Assembly: GCA_026390815.1 (NCBI GenBank)
Contig: JAPLFH010000006.1
Location: 1-64,000, forward strand
Length of the DNA: 64,000 bases
Reading direction: 5' to 3'
Origin: Ignavibacteriales bacterium
GTDB lineage: Bacteria; Bacteroidota; Ignavibacteria; Ignavibacteriales; SURF-24
Under the pieces are notes generated by a model that was not told the origin of the DNA, ran no database searches, and was given only the letters and a program-made list of their open reading frames with translations. Below, piece by piece: positions 19,170-28,269 of the stretch. Position 1 is the stretch's first letter. Each line of letters begins with the position of its first letter. Made by a program: the position numbers and the translations under genes.

Positions 19170-19194
19170 AAATTTTTGAACTTTTATAAATTTG
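19163..19194 (+). promoter_or_regulatory. Bacteroidota-type promoter upstream of ferredoxin
   Basis: TTG at 19163-19165 and TAAATTTG at 19187-19194, separated by 21 nt, match the Bacteroidota housekeeping consensus TTG-N~20-TAnnTTTG. The TTG overlaps the end of the TPM gene. This would give a leader of about 125 nt before the ferredoxin start. Confidence 0.45.
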
Positions 19195-19328
19195 CTTGTA
19201 ATTATCAAATCGATTTATTAATATATCCTGCAATGTTTTGGAACTAAGGATAAAATTTTCATTTTTAAAGTTATATATGACCTTTCTACAATTAATCTAA
19301 AGTTTTATAAAGAAAAGGAGTTTAAGAT

Positions 19329-19661
19329 ATGGCAATAATGATAACCTCCGAATGCATCAACTGTGGCGCTTGCGAACCCGAATGCCCCAACACAGCTATT
19401 TATGAAGGTGGAGCTGAATGGAGTTTAAGTGGAAAATCCTATGGTGAGAATGATGCTCCTCCCTCTGGTTCAAGTGGATTTTTCTCGAATGATTTTTTCT
19501 ATATAGTTCCTGACAAATGTACCGAATGCGTTGGTTTCCATGATGAACCACAATGTGCTGCGGTTTGTCCGGTTGATTGCTGCATTCCGGATCCTAAGCA
19601 TGTTGAAGATAAAGATACTTTATTAAAGCGAAAAGAATATTTGGATTCTTTAGGAAGATAA
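19329..19661 (+). CDS. 2[4Fe-4S] ferredoxin, Chlorobi/Alvin type
   Basis: 110-residue electron carrier. The first cluster motif is CINCGACEPECPNTA. The second is CTECVGFHDEPQCAAVCPVD, where the spacing between its second and third cysteines is enlarged. A 40-residue segment lies between them and a short helix at the end. These features fit the low-potential ferredoxins of Chlorobi and related groups, which serve pyruvate:ferredoxin oxidoreductase and similar enzymes. AAAGGAG lies 8 nt before the ATG. A good terminator follows, so it is probably a single-gene transcript. Confidence 0.93.
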   Translation: MAIMITSECINCGACEPECPNTAIYEGGAEWSLSGKSYGENDAPPSGSSGFFSNDFFYIVPDKCTECVGFHDEPQCAAVCPVDCCIPDPKHVEDKDTLLKRKEYLDSLGR

Positions 19662-19685
19662 ACCAGATTCATCTTTAAAATTATT

Positions 19686-19726
19686 ACCGTAACCATCATT
19701 ATTTTATTGGTGGTTGCGGTTTTTTA
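19686..19726 (+). terminator. Intrinsic terminator after ferredoxin
   Basis: A 12-bp stem (CCGTAACCATCA with TGGTGGTTGCGG, two G-U pairs) encloses a 9-nt loop and is followed by six T residues at 19720-19725. This is a classical Rho-independent terminator 25 bp after the ferredoxin stop. Confidence 0.88.
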
Positions 19727-19765
19727 TTTTTAGCTGTAACGTTTTAATCACAAATAATTAGTTAA

Positions 19766-20608
19766 ATGAAAATTGGCAAATATAAAATTCAATTAATTGA
19801 AACAGGTACATTTGCTTTAGATGGCGGTGCCATGTTTGGAATTATTCCCAAACCACTCTGGGAAAAAAATAATCCTGCCGATAATGCAAACAGAGTTTCA
19901 CTTACTGCGCGTTGCCTGCTGCTATCTTATGAAAAGAAAAATATTTTAATAGATACCGGTTTTGGTAATAAGTGGGATGAAAAATCCAATTCGATTTATA
20001 ACTTCAACCAGCAAAGCGCAAATTTAAATAAATCTCTTAAATTAGCTGGAGTTGATCGGGAAGCAATTACCGATGTCATTCTTACCCATTTACACTTCGA
20101 TCATACAGGTGGTTCAACAACAGTGGAAAATGGAAAAATTGTTCCGAGTTTTCCCAATGCAACATATTTTGTTCAAAAGCAAAATTTTGATTGGGCAATG
20201 AATCCATCCGAAAAAGATCGTGGCAGTTACATTAAGGATAATTTTTTACCACTTTATGAAAAAGGTGTTTTAAAATTTATTAATGGGAATGAACCTTTTG
20301 ATGATGAGATAGAATTTATTCAAATCAATGGTCATACTTTTGGACAGCAGCTTGTTAAAATCAGCGATTCCTTACAAACGCTACTTTATTGTGGCGATCT
20401 GCTTCCATTTTCTTCTCACATCCATTTGCCATTTATAATGGGCTACGATCTTCAGCCGTTAGTTACCCTGAATGAAAAAAAGAAAATTCTTAATCAGGCT
20501 GTTGATGAAGAATGGAAATTGATTTTTGAGCACGATCCATTCTTGCCTGCTGTAACAATTCAAAAAATCGGTGAAAAGTTTTTAATAAAAGAAAAAATTA
20601 AAATATGA
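19766..20608 (+). CDS. MBL-fold metallo-hydrolase
   Basis: 280-residue metallo-beta-lactamase-fold hydrolase with zinc motif THLHFDH (108-113 for HLHFDH), later HTFGQQ, YCGDLLPF and the final HDP. The long early region with IDTGFGNKW and the overall length resemble the lactonase-like (AiiA/YtnP) group, but the substrate is unknown. It overlaps the Rieske gene by 4 nt, and queG follows, so they are probably one transcript. Confidence 0.88.
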   Translation: MKIGKYKIQLIETGTFALDGGAMFGIIPKPLWEKNNPADNANRVSLTARCLLLSYEKKNILIDTGFGNKWDEKSNSIYNFNQQSANLNKSLKLAGVDREAITDVILTHLHFDHTGGSTTVENGKIVPSFPNATYFVQKQNFDWAMNPSEKDRGSYIKDNFLPLYEKGVLKFINGNEPFDDEIEFIQINGHTFGQQLVKISDSLQTLLYCGDLLPFSSHIHLPFIMGYDLQPLVTLNEKKKILNQAVDEEWKLIFEHDPFLPAVTIQKIGEKFLIKEKIKI

Positions 20609-20943
20609 ATCCTGAATCTGACGGTTTTGAAAAAGTATGTAAGGTTGACCAACTTATAGAAAATACTGGTAAGAGATTTATTGTTGATGATGTAGAAGTG
20701 GCTCTCTTTAAAATTGGAGAAAAAGTTTATGCAGTTAGTAACATTTGTCCTCACCAGCATACTGCACTAATTTATGATGGATTCATAGAAGATGGTCATG
20801 TAATTTGTCCTGTACACGGATGGGAATTTAATCTGGCAACCGGTAGAATGAGAACAGGAGGGAAAGGATTAGATACATACCCGGTCTTAATTGTTGGTGA
20901 TGAAGTACTTGTGAAAGTTTTTAAGAAGAAAATTCTTTGGTAA
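20605..20943 (+). CDS. Rieske [2Fe-2S] ferredoxin-like protein
   Basis: 112 residues with the Rieske ligands Cys48/His50 in CPHQH and Cys68/His71 in CPVHGW, followed by GxxxxGGKGLDTYPV. There is no membrane helix or catalytic domain, so it is a small soluble electron carrier like NirD or the BphA3-type ferredoxins. Its partner oxygenase or reductase is not nearby. Confidence 0.9.
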   Translation: MNPESDGFEKVCKVDQLIENTGKRFIVDDVEVALFKIGEKVYAVSNICPHQHTALIYDGFIEDGHVICPVHGWEFNLATGRMRTGGKGLDTYPVLIVGDEVLVKVFKKKILW

Positions 20944-20949
20944 CCTTTT

Positions 20950-21870
20950 ATGATTTTAACTAACAAAATAATTGCGGATACTGCTAAGAAAATTGGTTTC
21001 AATTTGGTTGGATTTGCAAAAGCTGAGGACCTAATAAAAGAAAGCACTCATCTGGAACAATGGCTTAATCGGAATTATAATGCAGAAATGGAATACATGC
21101 AAAGAAATTTTGAAAAACGAAACGAGATAAGATTAATTTTAGAGGATGCAAAAAGTGTAATTTCTCTTGGTGTAAATTATTATTGTGATGAAGAATATTC
21201 TAATAATTCTGGCAGTGGAAAAGTCTCGCGTTATGCATGGGGAAAAGATTATCATCTGGTTATCTGGGAAATGCTTGATAAGTTTGTAGAAAAATTGCAG
21301 CAAATGGATTTATACTTTTCTGCTAAAACTTATATTGATACCGGTCCTGTTATGGATAAAGCTTGGGCAGTTAAAGCGGGATTAGGATGGCAGGGGAAAC
21401 ACACAAATGTAATTAACAAAGATTTCGGAAGCTGGTTCTTTATTGCAACAGTAATTACCAACTATGAATTTGATTACTTAATTCCAGTTCCTGATTATTG
21501 CGGCACTTGTAAACGATGCATAGATGCTTGTCCAACCAATGCGATAATTGATGATTATGTTCTGGATTCAAATAAATGTATTTCCTATCTAACCATTGAA
21601 AATAAAAAGGAAATTCCGAATGAGTTTGCAGGTAAATTAGATAATTGGCTTTTTGGTTGCGATATTTGTCAGGATGTTTGTCCATGGAATAATAAATTTG
21701 CACAACCGACTCAAGAACCAGTTTTTTATCCTAAACCCGGGCATAAAGAAATTCCTGTTGATGAAATTATTTTGATGGAAAAAGAAGATTTTGACGAAAG
21801 ATTTTTTGACAGCCCGATTAGAAGAACAAAGTTGAAAGGATTGAAAAGGAATGCACTATTTTTAAAGTAG
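20950..21870 (+). CDS. queG: Epoxyqueuosine reductase
   Basis: 306 residues. Cobalamin- and iron-sulfur-dependent enzyme for the last step of queuosine synthesis in tRNA. The family signatures AGLGWQGKHTNVI, and two 4Fe-4S motifs CGTCKRCIDACPTNAI and CDICQDVCPWN, are intact. The C-terminus ends soon after RRTKLKGLKRNALF, so this is the short form without HEAT repeats. It follows the Rieske gene by 6 bp. Confidence 0.95.
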   Translation: MILTNKIIADTAKKIGFNLVGFAKAEDLIKESTHLEQWLNRNYNAEMEYMQRNFEKRNEIRLILEDAKSVISLGVNYYCDEEYSNNSGSGKVSRYAWGKDYHLVIWEMLDKFVEKLQQMDLYFSAKTYIDTGPVMDKAWAVKAGLGWQGKHTNVINKDFGSWFFIATVITNYEFDYLIPVPDYCGTCKRCIDACPTNAIIDDYVLDSNKCISYLTIENKKEIPNEFAGKLDNWLFGCDICQDVCPWNNKFAQPTQEPVFYPKPGHKEIPVDEIILMEKEDFDERFFDSPIRRTKLKGLKRNALFLK

Positions 21871-21915
21871 TTTTGCTAATTAATATATTTCTAAATAGTT
21901 ATACACAGGTAAAAA

Positions 21916-22374
21916 ATGAAAAATATTCTTAATGAAAAAGATCGGAATGAGGTTGTAAATCGTATTTCTAATGTATTAGCAGTAAACCAAAGGTTATGGG
22001 GCAAAATGAATGCAAACCAAATGATCTGTCATTCCACTGATCAAATCCGGCTTGCATTGGGGGAAATACCTCTAACATTTATTGGAAATGCTCTTCAAAC
22101 TTCTTTACTAAAGAGTTTGGTTTTATTGGGCATGCCGGCTCCAAAAGGAAAAGTTGAGACGTATAAAGAAATAAAGCAAGGTGCCGGTGGAACTCCACCT
22201 ACCACTATTGAAAATGATAAACAAATACTTATTAATTCAATTGAAAAATTCATAAATAAAAAAGATATAAGTGAAATTATAACTCATCCCAATTTTGGAA
22301 AGTTAAGTTTTAAACAGTGGGGCAGATTAATTTATATTCATCTCGATTATCATTTAAAGCAATTTGGTGTATAA
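21916..22374 (+). CDS. DUF1569 (DinB-like) family protein
   Basis: 152 residues, mostly helical, with LWGKMNANQMICHSTDQIR near the N-terminus and HLDYHLKQFGV at the end. Both match the DUF1569 family, a DinB-like four-helix metal-binding fold in which histidines at these two places bind the metal. The function is unknown. It stands alone between queG and trxB. Confidence 0.8.
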   Translation: MKNILNEKDRNEVVNRISNVLAVNQRLWGKMNANQMICHSTDQIRLALGEIPLTFIGNALQTSLLKSLVLLGMPAPKGKVETYKEIKQGAGGTPPTTIENDKQILINSIEKFINKKDISEIITHPNFGKLSFKQWGRLIYIHLDYHLKQFGV

Positions 22375-22499
22375 TTACGCAATAAAGCGATTTGGAAATT
22401 ATTGATTTGATCTTCAAAATGATTCGGGAATTATTCCTGGAATCTTTTTCGTAATTTTATCATCAAAATATAAAGTGATTTTATTTTTAAGAGGAAATA

Positions 22500-23459
22500 A
22501 TGAACGACAATCATTTCAAAGTTTTAATAATTGGTTCTGGTCCCGCTGGTTTAACAGCCGCAATTTATAATGGCAGAGCCAACTTAAATCCAGTTGTGTT
22601 TGAAGGAATGCAACCTGGCGGACAACTGACAATTACAACCGAAGTGGAAAATTATCCCGGTTTTGAAGAAGGAATAATGGGTCCAAAGTTGATGGATATT
22701 ATGCGTAAGCAAGCTGAAAGATTTGGTGCAAAATGTTTTTTTAAGGAAGTTACTGAAGTTGATTTTTCTGCGAGACCATTTGTTATAAAATCTTATGACG
22801 AAGTTTATACTGCTGATGCCGTAATTATTTCTACAGGTGCTTCGGCAATGCTTCTGGATATTCCAAGTTTGAACAAATATATGGGTTACGGTGTTTCTGC
22901 CTGCGCAACCTGTGATGGATTCTTTTTTAAGAATCAAAAGGTGCTGGTTATTGGCGGAGGTGATACTGCAATGGAAGAAGCCGACTATTTAACAAAACAC
23001 GCTGCAGAAGTTACGGTTATACATAGACGTGATGAATTTAGAGCTTCCAAAATTATGGTAGAGCGAGTGAAAAGAAATCCAAAAATTAAATTTGCATTAA
23101 ACAGCGTACTAAAAGAAGTATTAGGTAAGGAAGAAAACGGTAGAAAAACAGTTACCGGTTCAGTATTAGAAAATACTAAAAATGGAAGCTTAACAGAGAT
23201 TCCTGCTGACGGAGTTTTTGTGGCAATTGGGCATAAACCCAACACCGATCTATTTAAGGGAATTCTTGATATGGATGAAACCGGTTATTTGTTAGTGAAA
23301 CCAGGAACAACAAGAACAAATATCGAAGGTGTATTTGCGGCAGGAGATGTTTGCGATAAGCATTACCGTCAGGCAGTAACCGCTGCGGGGATGGGCTGCC
23401 AGGCAGCACTTGATGTAGAAAGATGGCTGTCTATGCAGGAAGTTGAATTACACGTTTAA
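22500..23459 (+). CDS. trxB: Thioredoxin reductase
   Basis: 319-residue FAD/NADPH enzyme that reduces thioredoxin. It has the FAD motif GSGPAG, redox-active CATCDG (Cys-Ala-Thr-Cys), the NADPH motif GGGDTAMEEA followed by HRRDEFRA, and the C-terminal VFAAGDVCDKHYRQAVTAAG. Length and order are standard. A convergent hairpin follows the stop. Confidence 0.96.
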   Translation: MNDNHFKVLIIGSGPAGLTAAIYNGRANLNPVVFEGMQPGGQLTITTEVENYPGFEEGIMGPKLMDIMRKQAERFGAKCFFKEVTEVDFSARPFVIKSYDEVYTADAVIISTGASAMLLDIPSLNKYMGYGVSACATCDGFFFKNQKVLVIGGGDTAMEEADYLTKHAAEVTVIHRRDEFRASKIMVERVKRNPKIKFALNSVLKEVLGKEENGRKTVTGSVLENTKNGSLTEIPADGVFVAIGHKPNTDLFKGILDMDETGYLLVKPGTTRTNIEGVFAAGDVCDKHYRQAVTAAGMGCQAALDVERWLSMQEVELHV

Positions 23460-23491
23460 AAATAAAAGAGACGGCTGATTCAGGTCGTCTC
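23458..23491 (-). terminator. Terminator between trxB and the DUF6249 gene
   Basis: GAGACG (23468-23473) pairs with CGTCTC (23486-23491), extended by two wobble pairs and one C-G pair. Read on the minus strand the stem is followed by TTTTATTTTT, a proper T tract. It therefore serves the minus-strand gene ending at 23522, and may also stop trxB read-through. Confidence 0.65.
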
Positions 23492-23521
23492 CAAACTTTT
23501 AAATAAAATTTAATGCTTAAA

Positions 23522-23890
23522 TCATTTTTCCTTGTTGCCATTGCTTAATTTTTTTGCTACTAAGTTTGCAACTATAAATCCAGCACCTGTAAATGTAAAG
23601 ATGAAAAGAACATTCCAATAATCTTTACTTGTCCAATCTTCAAGCATTAATCCAATTCCAATACCTATTCCAAAAAAGACAGATATTATTCCCACTTGCA
23701 ATAAAATATAAGAATCTTTTTTAGCGATAATCTTATCTTTAAAAAACTCTCTTATTTGTTCTGCAGAAAGTCCTTTTTCAATTAACATTTGTCTTTCTCT
23801 TGAACGATAATAAATTGCTGCTATTACAATCAGACCACTAACTAATAAAAATATTATTGGAATAAATACGCCGATTATTTCTACTTGCAT
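23522..23890 (-). CDS. DUF6249 family membrane protein
   Basis: 122 residues: an N-terminal membrane helix (about 8-27), a basic amphipathic segment RSRERQMLIEKGLSAEQIREFF, then two more membrane helices. The 'RERQ-LIEKGL' segment followed by a helix pair is what defines the DUF6249 group. It is divergent from the ECF sigma gene; in Bacteroidota such proteins often sit beside an ECF sigma/anti-sigma pair. Function unknown. Confidence 0.78.
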   Translation of the reverse strand: MQVEIIGVFIPIIFLLVSGLIVIAAIYYRSRERQMLIEKGLSAEQIREFFKDKIIAKKDSYILLQVGIISVFFGIGIGIGLMLEDWTSKDYWNVLFIFTFTGAGFIVANLVAKKLSNGNKEK

Positions 23891-23936
23891 TGTTCGCTCC
23901 TTTTGTTTTTCTATTTGACTAAATTCTTTTTATTAA

Positions 23937-24088
23937 GGTTACACTCAAGCTATTTTCCTTCATCTTAAAAACCTTTTTTCTCTATCACTTCTGACTAAAT
24001 TATTTCTTGGTAGGTTACAGGAATTTAATTTGCTATCAGAATATTTTTTTACAATCTTTCATTTGGTTTGTAACCATTTAGGTTAAAC
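23937..24088 (+). promoter_or_regulatory. Repeated GGTTACA-type motifs in the DUF6249/sigma intergenic region
   Basis: GGTTACA occurs at 23937-23943 and 24013-24019, its reverse complement TGTAACC at 24069-24075, and GGTTAAAC at 24081-24088. The last two form an imperfect inverted repeat 18 bp before the sigma gene start. They may be recognition sites for the ECF sigma factor or another regulator of the divergent genes. This is inference from repetition alone. Confidence 0.35.
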
Positions 24089-24105
24089 TTTGGTCATAAG
24101 TTATA

Positions 24106-24672
24106 ATGAAAAATCTTGGCGATATAGAAATAATTGAATCCGTAAAACGAGGTAACATTGCAGATTTTTCTCTGCTTGTAAATCGATATAAAGATAAAGG
24201 TTTTACGCTGTTAAGAAGGATGCTTAAAAACGAGTTGGATGCAGAAGAAGTATTGCAGGATTGTTTCGTAAATGCTTTTCAATCATTACATTCATTTAGG
24301 CAGGAATCGAAATTCTCTACTTGGTTTTATAGAATTGTATATAACTCCGCTCTTTCTTTTTTATCAAGTAAAAGAAGAAAGCAGGAAAAAGAACTTATAT
24401 CAATAGATGATGAACTGGAATTACGGAATTTTGATGATCAGATTTATTCTGAATCTGAAAACATTGTTGAATATTTAAAAAAATTGATTGATAAATTACC
24501 CGCAAAATTTGCAAGTATTATTAATATGTTTTACTTAGATGAAATGTCACTTGATGAGATAAGTAAAGTTACAGGGTTATCAATTGTAAATGTAAAAGTT
24601 ATTTTACATCGTTCAAGAAATGCTTTGCGGGATCTTATCCTAAAGCATAATTATCAGGAGGAACTACTTTGA
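24106..24672 (+). CDS. ECF-type RNA polymerase sigma factor
   Basis: 188 residues with sigma region 2 (DAEEVLQDCFVNAFQSL, then FRQESKFSTWFYRIVYNSAL) and region 4 (MFYLDEMSLDEISKVTGLSIVNVKVILHRSRNALR). There are no regions 1 or 3, so it is an extracytoplasmic-function sigma factor. Its stop overlaps the start of the anti-sigma gene by 4 nt, and the intergenic region upstream has repeated motifs that could be its own target. Confidence 0.95.
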   Translation: MKNLGDIEIIESVKRGNIADFSLLVNRYKDKGFTLLRRMLKNELDAEEVLQDCFVNAFQSLHSFRQESKFSTWFYRIVYNSALSFLSSKRRKQEKELISIDDELELRNFDDQIYSESENIVEYLKKLIDKLPAKFASIINMFYLDEMSLDEISKVTGLSIVNVKVILHRSRNALRDLILKHNYQEELL

Positions 24673-25196
24673 ATCATATTAACGATGAAATACTAAATCG
24701 TTATTTTGATAACGATTTAACAATGCCTGAAATTACATTAGTTACGGAACATATAAAAGACTGTGCCGAATGCCTGGCAAAATTAAAAGCCCAGAAACTT
24801 GCTGATATTAATTTAAAAAGATTAGACACATTTCAGACTTCCTTTAATTTCGCTGAAAAAGTGATGCAAAAAATTTCCTTATCAGCTTTTAAGTTCAAGC
24901 CAAAGAAAAGCTATTTTTTCAGAGTTGTATTTTCAACATTTATATTAGCATCGCTGGCAGTGGTAGTTTTTGCTTTTGCAAGTCTTCCTATGAATGCTTC
25001 CGAAAGTAGTTCAGACAAGTGGATTGAATACATCAATAATATTTTAACAAATGCTTTTTCTGCTTACAAGAATACATTTGGTAAAATCAACATTTCTTTA
25101 ATTGGAACAATTCTAACCTTCGTATTATTTATAAGCGGTTATTTCGTTTTTGAATCTCACAGGAAAATTAAAAACCAAATTGAAAAGCTAAGATAA
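24669..25196 (+). CDS. Transmembrane anti-sigma factor (zinc-finger type)
   Basis: 175 residues. The N-terminal cytoplasmic part has HIKDCAECLAKLK, the HxxxCxxC zinc motif of ZAS anti-sigma domains. Two membrane helices follow (about 78-100 and 139-160) with a ~40-residue segment between them that would face the periplasm. It most likely holds the upstream sigma factor inactive until an envelope signal arrives. The membrane part, with two helices instead of one, is a little unusual. Confidence 0.85.
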   Translation: MNHINDEILNRYFDNDLTMPEITLVTEHIKDCAECLAKLKAQKLADINLKRLDTFQTSFNFAEKVMQKISLSAFKFKPKKSYFFRVVFSTFILASLAVVVFAFASLPMNASESSSDKWIEYINNILTNAFSAYKNTFGKINISLIGTILTFVLFISGYFVFESHRKIKNQIEKLR

Positions 25197-25395
25197 TTTT
25201 TCAGCTACTTTTTAAAAACAGACGAAAGCCTTGAATGTAAAAATTATTTTACCAACAAATTTGAACGATCATCTATCTTCCATAAAACATCAACCATCAC
25301 CCTTCATCCATTTCCCACCCTCTATCATCCACCAGTAACTTTGCCTTTCGCTTTCTCTTTCGATATATTTCTTACAATAAAAATAAGTGAATAGA

Positions 25396-26304
25396 ATGAG
25401 TATTAAATCTGGATACGTTGCAATTATTGGTAAACCTAATGTTGGTAAATCCACTTTGTTGAATTCATTACTTGGTGAGAAACTATCTATAACAACTAGT
25501 AAACCGCAAACAACAAGAAAAAAAATTTTAGGGATACTCTCTTCAGCTGATCATCAGATTATTTTTATGGATACACCTGGAATTCTTAAACCAGATTACC
25601 TGCTTCAACAAAAGATGTTGGATTTTGTTGGTCGATCTGTAAAAGATGCTGACGTTCTGCTTTTTATAATAGATATTGATGCTGATCCTGAAGGTAAATA
25701 TACTTTTGAAGATGACCAGGTTAAAGAAATTCTTGCAAGTATAAACAGAAAAAAAATTCTGCTTATAAATAAAGTTGATTTATCGAATGAAGAGAATGTT
25801 AAACGATTGATGAAAAAATTTGAAGATGATAATCAGTTCGATAAAATCTTTCCAATTTCTGCCCTGCTGAATTTTAACATGGAAAATATCCTTGTAACTA
25901 TTTTGGAATACTTACCAGAGCATCCAAAGTATTATCCGGATGATCAAATCTCCGATGTGAACGAGCGTTTTTTTGTTTCTGATATAATCCGCGAGAAAAT
26001 TTTAGAAAGATATTATGACGAAGTTCCTTACAGCGTTGAAGTTGTAATTGAGGATTTTAAGGAAAGGGAAGGGCGTAAAGATTTTATTCAAGCCACAATT
26101 TTAGTAGAAAAGGAATCGCAGAAACCAATCATTATTGGAAAAGGTGGTAATGCAATTAAGGATTTGGGACAATCCGCACGCGAAAGTATAGAAGTATTTC
26201 TTCAACGCCCGGTTTATTTGGAATTACGTGTTAAGGTAAAGGAAAAATGGCGCTCAGATCCAAAATCTCTTAAATCTTTCGGTTACAGTTCGGATGATGA
26301 ATAA
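25396..26304 (+). CDS. era: GTPase Era
   Basis: Ribosome-assembly GTPase that binds the 3' end of 16S rRNA. The G1 motif GKPNVGKS, G3 DTPG, G4 NKVD and G5 SAL are intact. The C-terminal KH domain carries IIIGKGGNAIKDLGQSARE and VYLELRVKVKEKWR. I start at ATG 25396 (MSIKSGYVAI); GTG at 25387 would add three residues. The last 11 nt overlap the transporter gene. Confidence 0.96.
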   Translation: MSIKSGYVAIIGKPNVGKSTLLNSLLGEKLSITTSKPQTTRKKILGILSSADHQIIFMDTPGILKPDYLLQQKMLDFVGRSVKDADVLLFIIDIDADPEGKYTFEDDQVKEILASINRKKILLINKVDLSNEENVKRLMKKFEDDNQFDKIFPISALLNFNMENILVTILEYLPEHPKYYPDDQISDVNERFFVSDIIREKILERYYDEVPYSVEVVIEDFKEREGRKDFIQATILVEKESQKPIIIGKGGNAIKDLGQSARESIEVFLQRPVYLELRVKVKEKWRSDPKSLKSFGYSSDDE

Positions 26305-27226
26305 TAGTCAGGTTAAACACGGCTATAGAAAATATATTGGGGAAAGTGCACTCCTGCTTGTAACATTAATTTGGGGTGGAACATTTACAATCATCAAAGT
26401 TTCACTTGATAATATTTCCACAATGCTTTTTGTTGGAATAAGATTTTTTATTGCAACGTTAATTCTGCTTCCCTTTGTTTTTAGCAAATTAAAGCTTTTA
26501 AAAAGCATCCAAATTAAAAAAGGAATTATTTTAAGTGTTCTGTTATTTATTGGGTTTGCGACCCAAACTATTGGTTTGAAATATACGACTGCAAGCAAAT
26601 CTGGATTTATAACTGGATCGCTTGTTCTGTTCACGCCGATATTCCAGATTATCATTGAAAAGAAAAAACCATCTAAAAGCGCTCTGGCTGGAGCTTTCCT
26701 GGTTTTATGCGGATTGCTTTTTCTATCTGTCAAAGAAACTTCTTTAGCAAATTTCTTTAGTGATCTTGGCAGTAATTTTAATTTAGGTGATTTCTTAACA
26801 TTACTTGGTGCGGTAGCTTATGCCTTATATATTGTTTACTTAGATATGTTCAGCCGGGAAATTGATACATCAAGCTTAGTATTTCTCCAGGTAAGTTCAA
26901 CAACAATATTAGCTTTTTTGTTTTCAATATTTCTTTCTTCTTTCGGAATAGAATCTTACAAACTAAATCTTTCTGGAAATTTAGTACTGAGTCTATTGTA
27001 TACATCTTTACTTGCAACTGTGGTTACAACATACCTGCAAACAAAATATCAGAAAGAAATAACACCAACCAATGCTGGAATTATTTTTTCATTTGAACCT
27101 GTCTTTGCCGCATTGATTGCAATTATTTTTATTAACGAAGTAGTATCAGGATTTGGAATTGTTGGATGTATTTTGATTTTTCTTGGTTTATTAGTTTCAG
27201 AATTATTTAATTCCCGCACTAATTAA
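26294..27226 (+). CDS. EamA/DMT family transporter
   Basis: 310 residues with ten predicted membrane helices arranged as two EamA repeats. The first contains ALLLVTLIWGGTFTIIK and the second LGDFLTLLGAVAYALYIVYLD; the last pair has ITPTNAGIIFSFEPVFAALIA. Drug/metabolite transporters move small metabolites or amino acids; the substrate cannot be told. It overlaps era by 11 nt, so the two are probably co-transcribed without a functional link. Confidence 0.9.
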   Translation: MMNNSQVKHGYRKYIGESALLLVTLIWGGTFTIIKVSLDNISTMLFVGIRFFIATLILLPFVFSKLKLLKSIQIKKGIILSVLLFIGFATQTIGLKYTTASKSGFITGSLVLFTPIFQIIIEKKKPSKSALAGAFLVLCGLLFLSVKETSLANFFSDLGSNFNLGDFLTLLGAVAYALYIVYLDMFSREIDTSSLVFLQVSSTTILAFLFSIFLSSFGIESYKLNLSGNLVLSLLYTSLLATVVTTYLQTKYQKEITPTNAGIIFSFEPVFAALIAIIFINEVVSGFGIVGCILIFLGLLVSELFNSRTN

Positions 27227-27406
27227 TTAATCTTCTCTTAATTAATATTCAAAAACAATTTAACAAATGACAAATTGAACAATTTTATAAAGTAAATTCA
27301 AAAACCAGCGAACGTACAATATTAACATTCATCTTTGAAATGAAACTAAGCATACTTATTTTTATTGCGAAAGATTAATAACTTTCCTTAAGGGCAAAAG
27401 TAATAA

Positions 27407-27682
27407 ATGTTCAGAGCCGAAATTATAGCTAAAGGAATGGTGCAAGGTGTTGGCTTTAGATATTTTATTTTAAGGCATTCTCTTAAACTTGGATTGAAAG
27501 GGTATACCAAAAATTTATATAATGATGATGAAATATTAACTGTTGTTGAAGGTGAAAAATTTGCGATTGAAGAATTATTCAATCTTATTAGAATCGGTCC
27601 CATCTCTGCAACGGTTAATTCCTGCAATATTATTTGGACTGAATACAAAAACGAATTTAAAACTTTTGAAGTAAAATTTTAG
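27407..27682 (+). CDS. acyP: Acylphosphatase
   Basis: 91 residues, the full family length. The active-site loop GMVQGVGFRYF holds the catalytic arginine, and GYTKNL holds the catalytic asparagine. It hydrolyses acyl phosphates such as carbamoyl or acetyl phosphate. It stands alone; some residues normally conserved near VEG are present (VVEGEKFAIEEL). Confidence 0.9.
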   Translation: MFRAEIIAKGMVQGVGFRYFILRHSLKLGLKGYTKNLYNDDEILTVVEGEKFAIEELFNLIRIGPISATVNSCNIIWTEYKNEFKTFEVKF

Positions 27683-27765
27683 ATAATGAATGCTTGAATA
27701 TCAGTTTGTATGATTAATTGAGAAATTAATTCAACCATTCATTTATAAACTGGTTTAAAATATCT

Positions 27766-28269
27766 ATGCGGATGAAAATGATTCAACCTTTCAGAATAGG
27801 TTATGGTTACGATGTTCATGCCTTTGCAGAAAATCGTAGTTTAATTCTTGGCGGTGTAGAAATTCCTTATACTAAAGGTTTAGCCGGGCACTCCGATGCG
27901 GATGTTTTGGTTCATGCTATTTGTGATGCTTTATTGGGTACATTATCACTTGGGGATATTGGTCATTACTTTCCCGATACCGATATGAAATATAAAAATG
28001 CTGACAGCAAAAATTTATTATCAGAAGTATATTCGTTGATAAAAAAAGAAGGTTATGTATTAGGTAATCTTGATTCTGTTCTTGCACTTCAAAATCCAAA
28101 GATTGGTCCTTTTGTAAATAAAATGAAAGAAACAATAGCTGAATTATTGGAATCGGAACCCGGACAAATTTCTATTAAAGCTACTACAACAGAAAGGCTG
28201 GGATTTGTTGGTAGAGAAGAGGGTGTTGAGGCTTCCGCAGTTGTTTTGATCGTTAGGGAATCTGTTTGA
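27766..28269 (+). CDS. ispF: 2-C-methyl-D-erythritol 2,4-cyclodiphosphate synthase
   Basis: Fifth-step enzyme of the MEP isoprenoid pathway. It has the metal-binding GYDVHAF, LAGHSDADVLVHAICDALLG, GDIGHYFPDTD and the C-terminal TTTERLGFVGREEGVEA. Length is about 160 residues from the conserved part; the in-frame ATG codons at 27766, 27772 and 27778 make the exact start uncertain. The dedA gene starts in its stop codon (TGATG). Confidence 0.96.
   Translation: MRMKMIQPFRIGYGYDVHAFAENRSLILGGVEIPYTKGLAGHSDADVLVHAICDALLGTLSLGDIGHYFPDTDMKYKNADSKNLLSEVYSLIKKEGYVLGNLDSVLALQNPKIGPFVNKMKETIAELLESEPGQISIKATTTERLGFVGREEGVEASAVVLIVRESV

Noticed and set aside
18963-19208. Minus-strand frame of Ser/Thr/Ala runs opposite the TPM gene
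   Set aside because: It is the complement of the glycine codons in the TPM protein tail.
27222-27246. 9-bp AT-only hairpin at the stop of the EamA transporter gene
   Set aside because: The stem is only A-T pairs with no clear T tract, so it is too weak to call a terminator.
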